From Bacteroidia bacterium (lineage in GTDB: Bacteria; Bacteroidota; Ignavibacteria; SZUA-365): a stretch of 64,000 bases of DNA. This document shows positions 1 through 7,340 of this stretch, in pieces (position 1 is the stretch's first letter; each line of letters opens with the position of its first letter). The notes below the pieces were generated by a model. The model did no database searches, was not told the DNA's origin, and was given only the letters and a program-made list of their open reading frames with translations. The DNA is taken from positions 759,131 through 823,130 of the forward strand of contig JAOSJT010000001.1 of NCBI GenBank assembly GCA_027493955.1. The letters run 5' to 3'. A program made the translations under genes and the position numbers.

Positions 1-1059
1 TTCAGACGCGCGGTGGATGCCTTCAATCCTGTGGGTGACGCATGGGTGCGGGCCGACAGCGGGATACTCCGCGGCGATACGGCGACGATAGTGTACGCGC
101 TGGCGGCTTTTTACTATACCGGGCATACGCCGCCGCAAGCGGTGCTGGGCTGGACGGGGCTGCATCCGCTGCGCGGCGGCGCGGGCGGTGTGTTCTGGGA
201 ACAGGGCGCAATGAATGGTCGCATTGCTCTGGCCATGGACGTCACGCCGAAGTGGTTCGGGCGTCACGCCTGGGCCGCGGGGCAAAGCGCGCAGGGCGTG
301 GGCGAAGCCGCGTTGTACCGCTCCACCGATCAGGGCGAAAGCTGGCAGGAACGCCGCATCACATACCCCATACCCGCGGCGTGTAGCGCTGTGGCGGCAT
401 GTCCGGGCAGTCCCGACACCGTAGCGGTGGTGTGCGCCGGCACCTTGTATCTGAGCCGCGATGCCGGTGTGACGCTGGATGAAGCATTCCGACTCTCCGC
501 TGCGCACGTCACGAGCGTCGTCTTCGATCCGCTGTATCCCACGCATCTGTACGCCGCCACGGATGGCATGCTCGAAGTCTATCGCTCCACCGATCTGGGC
601 GCTCGCTGGCACAAGCTCGCTCAGCCCTCGCCGCTGCCGTCCGCGCGTGTGACCTGCATGACCATGGCGATGATGGACACGGTACCGATGGGGCGTCCTC
701 CGCGGCGGGGCTTGTTCCTCGGCACGACGGGTGCGGGCGTGTGGCGCTACGATGTGGATATGATCGTGCAGCACGCGGGGCCGCCGGGTGAACGGCCCGC
801 GGAGCTGCGCTTACACATGCAGCCGAATCCCGCTACCACAAGCACGGAAATCCGCCTCAGCGGTGCGGCTGCGGGACCTGTCGTCGTCGCGCTGCGGGAT
901 ATGCTTGGTCGCACGTTGCTGCAACGAACGCTGCATGCCGACAGCGAAGGCCAAGCTCGCGGAATTTTGGACGTGGCAGCTCTGCCGTCCGGCGTGTATG
1001 TTTTGCATGCGCCAGGCGCACCGCATGGTCGCCCGCTGCTGCTCCGCGTGCTGCGCTGA
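1..1059 (+). CDS. T9SS-sorted Asp-box (BNR-like) secreted protein, 5' partial
   Basis: The reading frame is open to the left edge of the window, so the N-terminus is missing; a GTG at 13 is only the first in-frame start visible. Asp-box motifs (S-T-D-x-G-x-x-W) occur at YRSTDQGESW, LYLSRDAGVT and YRSTDLGARW, as in sialidase- or sortilin-like beta-propellers, although nothing shows sialidase catalysis. The last 80 or so residues start with MQPNPATTSTEIRL and contain DMLGR and LPSGVYVLH, the pattern of a type IX secretion C-terminal sorting domain. The product is therefore probably exported by the T9SS and attached to or released from the cell surface. Direct repeats follow immediately. Confidence 0.8.
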   Translation, partial: FRRAVDAFNPVGDAWVRADSGILRGDTATIVYALAAFYYTGHTPPQAVLGWTGLHPLRGGAGGVFWEQGAMNGRIALAMDVTPKWFGRHAWAAGQSAQGVGEAALYRSTDQGESWQERRITYPIPAACSAVAACPGSPDTVAVVCAGTLYLSRDAGVTLDEAFRLSAAHVTSVVFDPLYPTHLYAATDGMLEVYRSTDLGARWHKLAQPSPLPSARVTCMTMAMMDTVPMGRPPRRGLFLGTTGAGVWRYDVDMIVQHAGPPGERPAELRLHMQPNPATTSTEIRLSGAAAGPVVVALRDMLGRTLLQRTLHADSEGQARGILDVAALPSGVYVLHAPGAPHGRPLLLRVLR

Positions 1060-1089
1060 GAGAGAACAGCGCCCATCCAGGCACTCCGC

Positions 1090-2090
1090 GCCGCTGCGTT
1101 AGGGAATGAAACGCAGAGACGCCCCTTCGACTACGCTCAGGAGGGGCAGAGACGCAGAGGCTTTTTTTAAGGGGCTGGTATCGTGGCGTTCGTCTCGTTA
1201 CGAAAGGGGAGTGACGCGGAAGCGTTGGTAATGTGTCTGGGTTCATTCTGAAACGATCGAGATGGATAATACCGCCACCCACATCTTGAGCGAAGGTTCG
1301 GCGATTCCTCCCCCCATAATTTTTCCTCTGCGCCTCTGCACCTCTGCGCCGCTGCGTTAGGGAATGAAACGCAGAGACGCAGAGGGGCAGAGACGCAGAG
1401 ACTTTCTTTAAGGGGCTGGTATCGTGGCGCTCGTCTCGTTACGAAAGGGGAGTGACGCGGAAGCGTTGGTAATGTGTCTGGGTTCATTCTGAAACGATCG
1501 AGATGGATAATACCGCCACCCACATCTTGAGCGAAGGTTCGGCGATTCCTCCCCCTCTAATTTTCCTCCGCGCCTCTGCACCTCCGCGCCTCTGCGTTAG
1601 GGAATGAAACGCAGAGACGCCCCTTCGACTACGCTCAGGAGGGGCAGAGACGCAGAGGCTTTTTTTAAGGGGCTGGTATCGTGGCGTTCGTCTCGTTACG
1701 AAAGGGAAGTGACGCGGAAGCGTTGGTGATGTGTCTGGGTTCATTCTGAAACGATCGAGATGGATAATACCGCCACCCACATCTTGAGCGAAGGCTCGGC
1801 GATTCCTCCCCCCATAATTTTCCTCCGCGCCTCTGCACCTCTGCGCCTCTGCGTTAGGGAATGAAACGCAGAGACGCCCCTTCGACTACGCTCAGGAGGG
1901 GCAGAGACGCAGAGGCTTTTTTTAAGGGGCTGGTATCGTGGAGTGACGCGGAAGCGTTGGTGATGTGTCTGGGTTCATTCTGAAACGATCGAGATGGATA
2001 ATACCGCCACCCACATCTTGAGCGAAGGCTCGGCGATTCCTCCCCCCATAATTTTCCTCTGCGCCTCTGCACCTCTGCGCCTCTGCGTTA
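1090..2090. repeat. Four to five direct repeats of about 234-258 bp, non-coding
   Basis: The same block recurs with starts (GCGTTAGGGAATGAAACG) at 1096, 1354, 1594 and 1851, and a final truncated version begins near 2085. Successive spacings are 258, 240, 257 and 234 bp. Length differences come from two indels. About 18-22 bp containing TTCGACTACGCTCAGG are present in copies 1, 3 and 4 but absent in copy 2. A segment of about 22 bp (GTTCGTCTCGTTACG region) is missing in copy 4. Every unit carries the CTCTGCGCCTCTGCG-type micro-repeat. The open frames here, in both directions, translate the repeat and are not genes. Confidence 0.9.
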
Positions 2091-2232
2091 AATGTCCCTC
2101 TGCGCCGCTGCACCTTTGCGTCTCTGCGTTAAATGTCCCTCTGCGCCTCTGCGCCTCTGCGTTAAATCTCCCTCCGCGCCTCTGCACCTTTGCGCCTCTG
2201 CGTTAAATGTCCCTCTGCGCCGCTGCGTTAGC
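2085..2232. repeat. Micro-repeat tail of CTCTGCGCC units joined by GTTAAATGTCCC
   Basis: After the last large repeat the sequence collapses into about four short units of CTCTGCGCC/CTCTGCACC ending in TGCGTTAAATGTCCC or TGCGTTAAATCTCCC. This is the same motif that forms the junction of each large unit, so the tail looks like local slippage or decay of the larger array. It ends some 35 bp before the stop codon of the minus-strand SDR gene. Confidence 0.85.
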
Positions 2233-2265
2233 AGAATCCATCCCTCCCCGCATGTAGTACCCTCC

Positions 2266-3237
2266 TCACAGCCAGCCGTTTTCGATATACCAGTCGTAGG
2301 TTCCGATCATACCGGATCCGAGCGAATACCGGGGCTCGAAACCAAGTGTGCCTTGCGCCTTGGCTATCGAGCAACTCCACGCGCGCTGTACGGCTTCCCG
2401 CACTTTCTGCACATTGAAAAACACTTCACGGCGGGCGATGCGCCCCGCGCATTCACCGAGCAGTCCGGTAAGATATATCACCGCCACGGGCAGATGCAGC
2501 ACGAGAGGCCGGCGGTTCATGGCTACGGCGATGGAGTTACAAATCTCGTCGCTGCGATAATCCGTCTCGCTGCCGATGAAGAATGTTTCATTCACACCGT
2601 CGGGATGCGAAGCCGCGAGTTCGATGCCGCGCACAAGATCGCCGACATGCACCAGATTGAGCAACTGCGTGCCCGAACCAAGCAGCAACTCCACTCCGGA
2701 GCGGATCATCTTGAAATACCGGAAGAAATCGCGATCACGCGGACCGTATACGGCGCTGGGCCGGACAATGGTGACAGGCAGCTGCGACGCGGCGTTCATG
2801 ACCTCGATTTCCGCAAGCATTTTGCTGCGTCCGTAATGCGAGACGGGATGGTAGTCGGTGGACTCGGTAATGGCTTCACCTCCGCGGCGGGGTCCCACAG
2901 CGGTGAGACTGCTGACATACACGAAGCGGTTGATATGCGACCCATGCCGAATGCAGGCATCCAGCAAATCGCGTGTCATGAGGTGATTGGCCAGATAATA
3001 GTCGCTGTTTCTGCGCGCGCGGGTGAGTCCCGCGAGATGAAAGACGATATCCACATCGCGTAGCGCGTCCGCCAGGGCGTCGCAATCGCGGAGATCGGCG
3101 TACACCACATCGGCGCCGAGATGATCGCCGAACATTTTGTCTTTCGCGATGATGCGGAGCTTCCAGCCCTTGCGATGCAGGGATTCGGCGAGATGACTGC
3201 CGATGAAGCCGGTTCCTCCGGTGATGAGAGCGTTCAT
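2266..3237 (-). CDS. NAD-dependent epimerase/dehydratase (extended SDR)
   Basis: This is a 323-residue extended short-chain dehydrogenase/reductase. The N-terminal ITGGTGFIGSHL gives the Rossmann NAD(P)-binding loop, FVYVSSLTAVGP supplies the catalytic Ser region and HYGRSKMLAE the Tyr-x-x-x-Lys pair. Such proteins act on nucleotide sugars, sterol-like or other lipid alcohols, and the exact substrate cannot be read. The frame opens further upstream, but ATG 3237 is chosen because GGAGG lies just before it and the SDR fold starts there. It is the last of six same-strand genes. A second, different SDR lies three genes upstream in the same run, so two redox or epimerisation steps on a related compound are plausible. 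Confidence 0.85.
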   Translation of the reverse strand: MNALITGGTGFIGSHLAESLHRKGWKLRIIAKDKMFGDHLGADVVYADLRDCDALADALRDVDIVFHLAGLTRARRNSDYYLANHLMTRDLLDACIRHGSHINRFVYVSSLTAVGPRRGGEAITESTDYHPVSHYGRSKMLAEIEVMNAASQLPVTIVRPSAVYGPRDRDFFRYFKMIRSGVELLLGSGTQLLNLVHVGDLVRGIELAASHPDGVNETFFIGSETDYRSDEICNSIAVAMNRRPLVLHLPVAVIYLTGLLGECAGRIARREVFFNVQKVREAVQRAWSCSIAKAQGTLGFEPRYSLGSGMIGTYDWYIENGWL

Positions 3238-3289
3238 GACTTCCTCCGTAAAGTGCGCACAGTGACGAGACGTGCGCGGTGTAATGACT

Positions 3290-4198
3290 TCAGTTGCTTT
3301 CCGTGGCCATGCCCTCGATGCGCGGCCGCATGCGTGCCGCAGCCGTTGCGTGAGCGCGACCGCGGAGCGCGTACAGGACGACGAGGGCGAGTGCGATGCC
3401 GACAATGCTGTCCGATATGTAATGGAAACGTCCGTACACGGTCGCAAGGGGAATGCTGAGCAGAAACGGCGTCATGGCGGCGGCCCAGCGACGGTTCCAG
3501 CGCCAGAGCGTCGCGAACATGACCGTGCCCGCCGCGTTGTGCGGACTGGGGAAGCTGCCGCCGGGGAAATGCACGTTGGCCCGCACCCACTCGGCCATCC
3601 ACGTGAAGGGACCTCCGACGAGCGGTACGCTGTACTGCGCCGGATCATAAAAGAGTTGGCTGGCAATGGGGTACAGCACGAAGCCGACATCGCAACAAAG
3701 ATTCACCAGAAGCAGACAGAACAGATATTCGTACGCGGGCCGCTCTCCTCCGACCCGAAACACCACCCAGGCCGTGAGCGGCAACAGCGGTATGTAAATG
3801 ACATAGGATGCCATCAGCCATTCCGTCAGCAGCGGATGCACCCAGGATTGCAGCAGCAGGGAAGTCTCGATGCCGGTGAACACGCGTTCGAAACGGATGA
3901 GCGCGGCGTCCTGCCATTCCCGGAAAATGAGCAATTGCAGGCCCGCGACCGCATCGAAGAAGAAGGACGTCAGCCAGACGATACCCGCCATGCGCAGCAA
4001 AAGCGCCAAGGGATTGTTCAGCCGCCCGGACACGACGACGACGAACACGAGCGCCGCCGCCGCGATACCGCAGTGCAGCACGATGCGCGAGGGCTCCTGT
4101 ACCCGCTCCGGAAACAACAACGTCAGAGCGATGATCACACCGAGCGCGGAGAGCGCGACGGCGACGATGGAGTGATAATCGTTTTTCCGGGATGCCAT
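3290..4198 (-). CDS. PAP2-family membrane phosphatase/phosphotransferase
   Basis: A 302-residue, strongly hydrophobic protein with about six membrane segments. The PAP2 signature is visible as GGSFPSPHNAAG (the S-x-S-x-H motif) followed by YGRFHYISDSIVG, which resembles the final R-x-x-x-x-x-D part with its conserved Asp. Members dephosphorylate or transfer phospho-headgroups on lipids at the membrane, and some relatives are inositol phosphorylceramide synthases. A GTG at 4201 is also in frame, but ATG 4198 has better spacing to AGAGGTG. It sits 9 bp after the CPBP gene and 52 bp before the SDR gene, so co-transcription is likely. The substrate is unknown; a lipid or undecaprenyl-type phosphate fits the context. 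Confidence 0.8.
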   Translation of the reverse strand: MASRKNDYHSIVAVALSALGVIIALTLLFPERVQEPSRIVLHCGIAAAALVFVVVVSGRLNNPLALLLRMAGIVWLTSFFFDAVAGLQLLIFREWQDAALIRFERVFTGIETSLLLQSWVHPLLTEWLMASYVIYIPLLPLTAWVVFRVGGERPAYEYLFCLLLVNLCCDVGFVLYPIASQLFYDPAQYSVPLVGGPFTWMAEWVRANVHFPGGSFPSPHNAAGTVMFATLWRWNRRWAAAMTPFLLSIPLATVYGRFHYISDSIVGIALALVVLYALRGRAHATAAARMRPRIEGMATESN

Positions 4199-4207
4199 CA
4201 CACACCT

Positions 4208-4921
4208 CTACAGGGAAAGAATAATGGATGCATCGGTAACCACACCAATGCCCGCATGCAGCAACAGCGGCCAGAGTACGGACCGGGTTCTGAGCGCCAG
4301 CCAGCCGAAGAGAAGACCGCCGGCTATAGACATATACAGTTCGCCCGCGGGATAGTTGATATGCCACAGCGCCGAGGGTATGGTCTGTACACAGATGGCC
4401 ACCGCGTCACCGGAGATGCGTCGCAATCCGAACAAAAGGAAGCCCCTGAAAAGAAACTCCCATGCGGCGTAGAATAGCAGCAAGCGCCCGGCGCTATGCA
4501 CGAGAAAGCGAGACAGGGAGTCGCCCGCTGCTCTGTCCACCGGATACGTCGCCCGCATGTCCTCCATGGATGCCGCGGGAAGCAGAAAGAGCAGGGAAAT
4601 GACCGGCAGAAGCACAGCGATGGCGCGGAGCCCGAACTTCCAGTCGCCGATACACACCCCGTAATCCGCAAGCGCATCCTTCCAAAGGACGCGTATCACC
4701 AGCGCGGGCAGCAGCCCGAAGAGCAGAACGGTGGCTCCGTAATACGCCCACACCCGCGCCGTATCCGATGCGAGCAGACCCGTGGCGGGCAGTGCGTCCA
4801 CTCCGCAGGCCTGTCGGTGCAGCGTGGTAACTACGACGCCGATCAGCAGTGCGAGCGAAGCCATTTGCTCATCGCGGCGCATCCCGCGCCACTGCAGCGA
4901 GAGAAGCGAGGGGATGTTCAT
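4208..4921 (-). CDS. CPBP-family (CAAX-like) intramembrane protease
   Basis: A 237-residue polytopic membrane protein. AAWEFLFRGFLLFGL matches the first CPBP/Abi motif (usually EExxxR). ALWHINY gives a His, and LLLHAGIG near the C-terminus gives the last conserved His. The first motif has a single Glu before the Phe-Leu-Phe-Arg rather than a double Glu, so activity is likely but not certain. The start ATG overlaps the stop of the upstream SDR gene by four bases (ATGA), which indicates translational coupling. CPBP proteins cleave prenylated or hydrophobic peptides inside membranes, or have non-proteolytic roles; its partner here is unknown. Confidence 0.8.
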   Translation of the reverse strand: MNIPSLLSLQWRGMRRDEQMASLALLIGVVVTTLHRQACGVDALPATGLLASDTARVWAYYGATVLLFGLLPALVIRVLWKDALADYGVCIGDWKFGLRAIAVLLPVISLLFLLPAASMEDMRATYPVDRAAGDSLSRFLVHSAGRLLLFYAAWEFLFRGFLLFGLRRISGDAVAICVQTIPSALWHINYPAGELYMSIAGGLLFGWLALRTRSVLWPLLLHAGIGVVTDASIILSL

Positions 4922-5922
4922 GACGCCGCGCCTCCTTCCCGCCGGTCTGTGCGCAGCCACGCCAGAGTGCTCCGGAGTGCCGCACGCATGGGTGTGGGCT
5001 GATAGCCGAGTTCCTCCGCCGCGCGTCTGCTTGTACACAGCCAATTGTCGTAAAACACATCCACCCAGGCGGGAGTGATGACGGGTGTCATCCAGCCACG
5101 GCGACCCATTCGCTCCTGAAGCACAGCGGCGGCGGTGGCGACAGACTTTGGTACATGCACGAGCAGGCGTTGCTGGCCGGAGCATTCCGCCAGCAGGGCG
5201 AAGAATTCGTTGAACGTGAGATTGCAGCCGCCGATGATGTAATGCCGTCCTGTGGCGCCTCGTTCCATCGCACGTATCATCCCCTCCACCACATCTTCCA
5301 CGTACACGTAGTTGCCCGCCGCATGGCCCTCGCCGGGAAGCATGCGCCAGGTGCCGCGACGGTACTGATCTATGAGAATGGTGGTGGAATTGGCCTCGGT
5401 AAGTGGACCGGGACCAAACACACGTGTGGGGTGAATCACCACGGCATCCAGGCCTTGCGCAACCGCCTCATCCACGACGTCGAGCGCATCCACTTTCAGC
5501 TGCTCGTAGAGCGTGGCGGGCGGCGTCGCGCGTGGTGTCTGCTCCGATACGGCGTGTCCGTTGGACGGACCGTACACCATGACCGTTGAGGTATAGAGCA
5601 AGCGGCGTATGCTCGCTTTTCGTGCGGCGGTACACAGAGCCTGGAGAGCGGCACGATTCTCCGCGCGGAGTCGATCGGGCTGCGAAGACCAGTTGCCGGC
5701 GAAAGCGGCCAGATGGTACACGCGGTCGCAGCCGATGAGCGCCCTGGTGAGATCAGCCTCCGACGTCAGTTCACCGCGTACGATCTCGGCATGGCTGTGC
5801 CCGAAGGTGCTCATATCCGACGATGACCGGCAGAACAGACGCAGCTCGTCCCCTTGCTGGAGTAGTCTTCGCGTGAGGGATTGACCGATAAAGCCGCTGG
5901 CCCCGGTGACGAGCGTTTTCAT
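4918..5922 (-). CDS. NAD-dependent epimerase/dehydratase, HpnA-like
   Basis: A 334-residue extended SDR. Cofactor loop LVTGASGFIGQSL is at residues 4-16, then LLYTSTVMVYGPS and the active-site YEQLK (Tyr-x-x-x-Lys). The overall pattern resembles HpnA-type sugar epimerases linked to hopanoid glycosylation and dihydroflavonol reductase-like enzymes, but no hopanoid gene is present in the window, so the substrate is open. A strong AAGGAGGTG ribosome site precedes the ATG. The gene overlaps the DUF3108 gene upstream and the CPBP gene downstream by four bases each, placing it in the middle of a coupled operon. Confidence 0.85.
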   Translation of the reverse strand: MKTLVTGASGFIGQSLTRRLLQQGDELRLFCRSSSDMSTFGHSHAEIVRGELTSEADLTRALIGCDRVYHLAAFAGNWSSQPDRLRAENRAALQALCTAARKASIRRLLYTSTVMVYGPSNGHAVSEQTPRATPPATLYEQLKVDALDVVDEAVAQGLDAVVIHPTRVFGPGPLTEANSTTILIDQYRRGTWRMLPGEGHAAGNYVYVEDVVEGMIRAMERGATGRHYIIGGCNLTFNEFFALLAECSGQQRLLVHVPKSVATAAAVLQERMGRRGWMTPVITPAWVDVFYDNWLCTSRRAAEELGYQPTPMRAALRSTLAWLRTDRREGGAAS

Positions 5923-6785
5923 TGCGCACCTCCTTGCCTCGTCGTTTTGCTGTCACGCAGCTCGGCGCATTGCTGCGTTGACCATCCGGGACGCTGCACT
6001 TCTTCGAGTTCGAGCACGATGGAGCCGATGGCTATGCCCATTTCGGCGCGCAGAGGAAGCGCGGCACCGTCGGCGGTGCACCACACGTCGATGTTTCCTC
6101 CCAAACCGCCCGCCGCATTGTTGACCCAGTCCGACCGAATGACCGTTTTTGTGACCGGGAGGGATTTCGGAAAGGCGGGCACTTCCAGGTATTCGATGGC
6201 GGCGGAGGAATGCGCTCTGGACTCGACGATTTCGCCGTCAATAAGGACGGGGATGCTCGTTCTGCCGCCGGAACCCGCAAGTCCGCGCACCAGCATGAAC
6301 ATGCCGACCGCGTCGTATACGCGACGGTTTTCTTTCCGGGTCTTTTTACTGATCAGCTTTTCTCTGTCATGCAATTCCATGGTGAGAATGGCCGCGGAGG
6401 TGTCCAGTTGATAGCGGGTGAGTTCCGCGGGATCGTGCTCGGTTTTCATGGAAAAATCCAGACAATGCGGAAAAGCGGGCTGCAGCAAGGCCTGATTCCT
6501 GAGACGCACGTCGATGAATGGCAGGCCGGAGGCGGATTTGGCCATCATTCGTACCCGCATGAGCATACGAGATCCGGCTTGCTGGCTCTCCTGCCGAATG
6601 ACGATGCTCCCGAGCCGAATGAATTTCCAGCGCACGGCGTAACGCAGCACTTCTCCGTCGGAAAACGGACGCGGCGTGTACGAGGCCGGAACAGAGGAAT
6701 TCTGGCCCCTGCAAGGGGAGGGGAGCAAGGCCAGGAACAATCCGGTCAAAAGGACCAGAGCGGCGGATCGGATGATGCTACGCAT
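5919..6785 (-). CDS. DUF3108 family exported protein
   Basis: A 288-residue protein with an N-terminal signal peptide (LVLLTGLFLALLPSPCRG before QNSS), so it is periplasmic or outer-membrane associated. The body (DGEVLRYAVRWKFIRLGSI ... LPFIDVRLRNQ) matches the DUF3108 pattern of a beta-rich domain that begins with F-x-x-G-E-x-L-x-Y. No enzymatic residues are recognised and the family has no agreed function. It overlaps the small membrane protein gene upstream by eight bases and the SDR gene downstream by four, so it belongs to the same transcript. Confidence 0.8.
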   Translation of the reverse strand: MRSIIRSAALVLLTGLFLALLPSPCRGQNSSVPASYTPRPFSDGEVLRYAVRWKFIRLGSIVIRQESQQAGSRMLMRVRMMAKSASGLPFIDVRLRNQALLQPAFPHCLDFSMKTEHDPAELTRYQLDTSAAILTMELHDREKLISKKTRKENRRVYDAVGMFMLVRGLAGSGGRTSIPVLIDGEIVESRAHSSAAIEYLEVPAFPKSLPVTKTVIRSDWVNNAAGGLGGNIDVWCTADGAALPLRAEMGIAIGSIVLELEEVQRPGWSTQQCAELRDSKTTRQGGAQ

Positions 6786-6957
6786 GATCGAACCCGCCTT
6801 GCTGATCCTGTTCGTGGAGAAAACTTCTGCATGCGCCGGAGCCGAGTATCAGGCCGCACAGAGCCCGCAGCAGTATGGCGATGAAAAACACTGTGGCGAG
6901 TATCCACAGACCGTTCATCGCGAGAAGTCGGGTGAGTATCCATTGAAGCGTTTCCAT
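6778..6957 (-). CDS. Small single-span membrane protein, operon leader gene
   Basis: Only 59 residues starting METLQWILTRLL, with one strongly hydrophobic segment (GLWILATVFFIAILLRALCGLIL). ATG 6957 is preferred over a slightly longer frame because GGAGGTG lies directly upstream. The tail reads SFLHEQDQQGGF and is polar. No family is recognised. It is the first gene of the six-gene minus-strand run and overlaps the DUF3108 gene, which makes it a likely real translated product rather than a chance frame. Confidence 0.65.
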   Translation of the reverse strand: METLQWILTRLLAMNGLWILATVFFIAILLRALCGLILGSGACRSFLHEQDQQGGFDHA

Positions 6958-7340
6958 GACGCACCTCCGTTTCACAGGGTTGTTGCAGTGTTCATGAGAA
7001 AACTATCGCAACCCCCGCTCGCGCCTGTCACGAAGTTGTCAGAGTCCTGTCGAAGGTCGTCGGAGTTGTGTCATCATTCGCCAACGTCTCCATCGCGCCC
7101 CGCCACCGTCCGGGAAGCATCAATGCACATTTGTGTATCCGAAGATGATGGTGTATCTTTCTCGTATTGATATAAGGACACATATGTCTTAAGCATCGTC
7201 CAGGACAGGCGAGCGGCTCCTGCACAGGAGTCGCGTACCCTTCAGGCGTGCAATCCGGGCGATGCGGCATATTCATGAAGAGTCATCCGGGCACGCAACA
7301 AGCACCTTTCACATATCTGTACCTTCAGGAGGCTTTTCGT
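6958..7340. other. Divergent intergenic region, probable promoters
   Basis: This 383-bp gap separates the leftward lipid/SDR operon from the rightward FG-GAP gene. AT-rich sequence around 7150-7195 (TATCTTTCTCGTATTGATAT) is the likely promoter area for the rightward gene. A ten-pair hairpin with one G-T pair and a two-base loop lies at 7213-7234 (GCGGCTCCTG / CAGGAGTCGC), probably in its leader. No gene is supported. Confidence 0.5.

Noticed and set aside
1167-2187. Repeated leftward proteins starting MGGGIIHLDRFRMNPDT
   Set aside because: These are translations of the nucleotide repeat on the minus strand, with identical starts in each copy and no ribosome sites.
3290-4477. Long forward open frames opposite the PAP2 and CPBP genes
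   Set aside because: They are antisense shadows of GC-rich genes with clear motifs on the minus strand.
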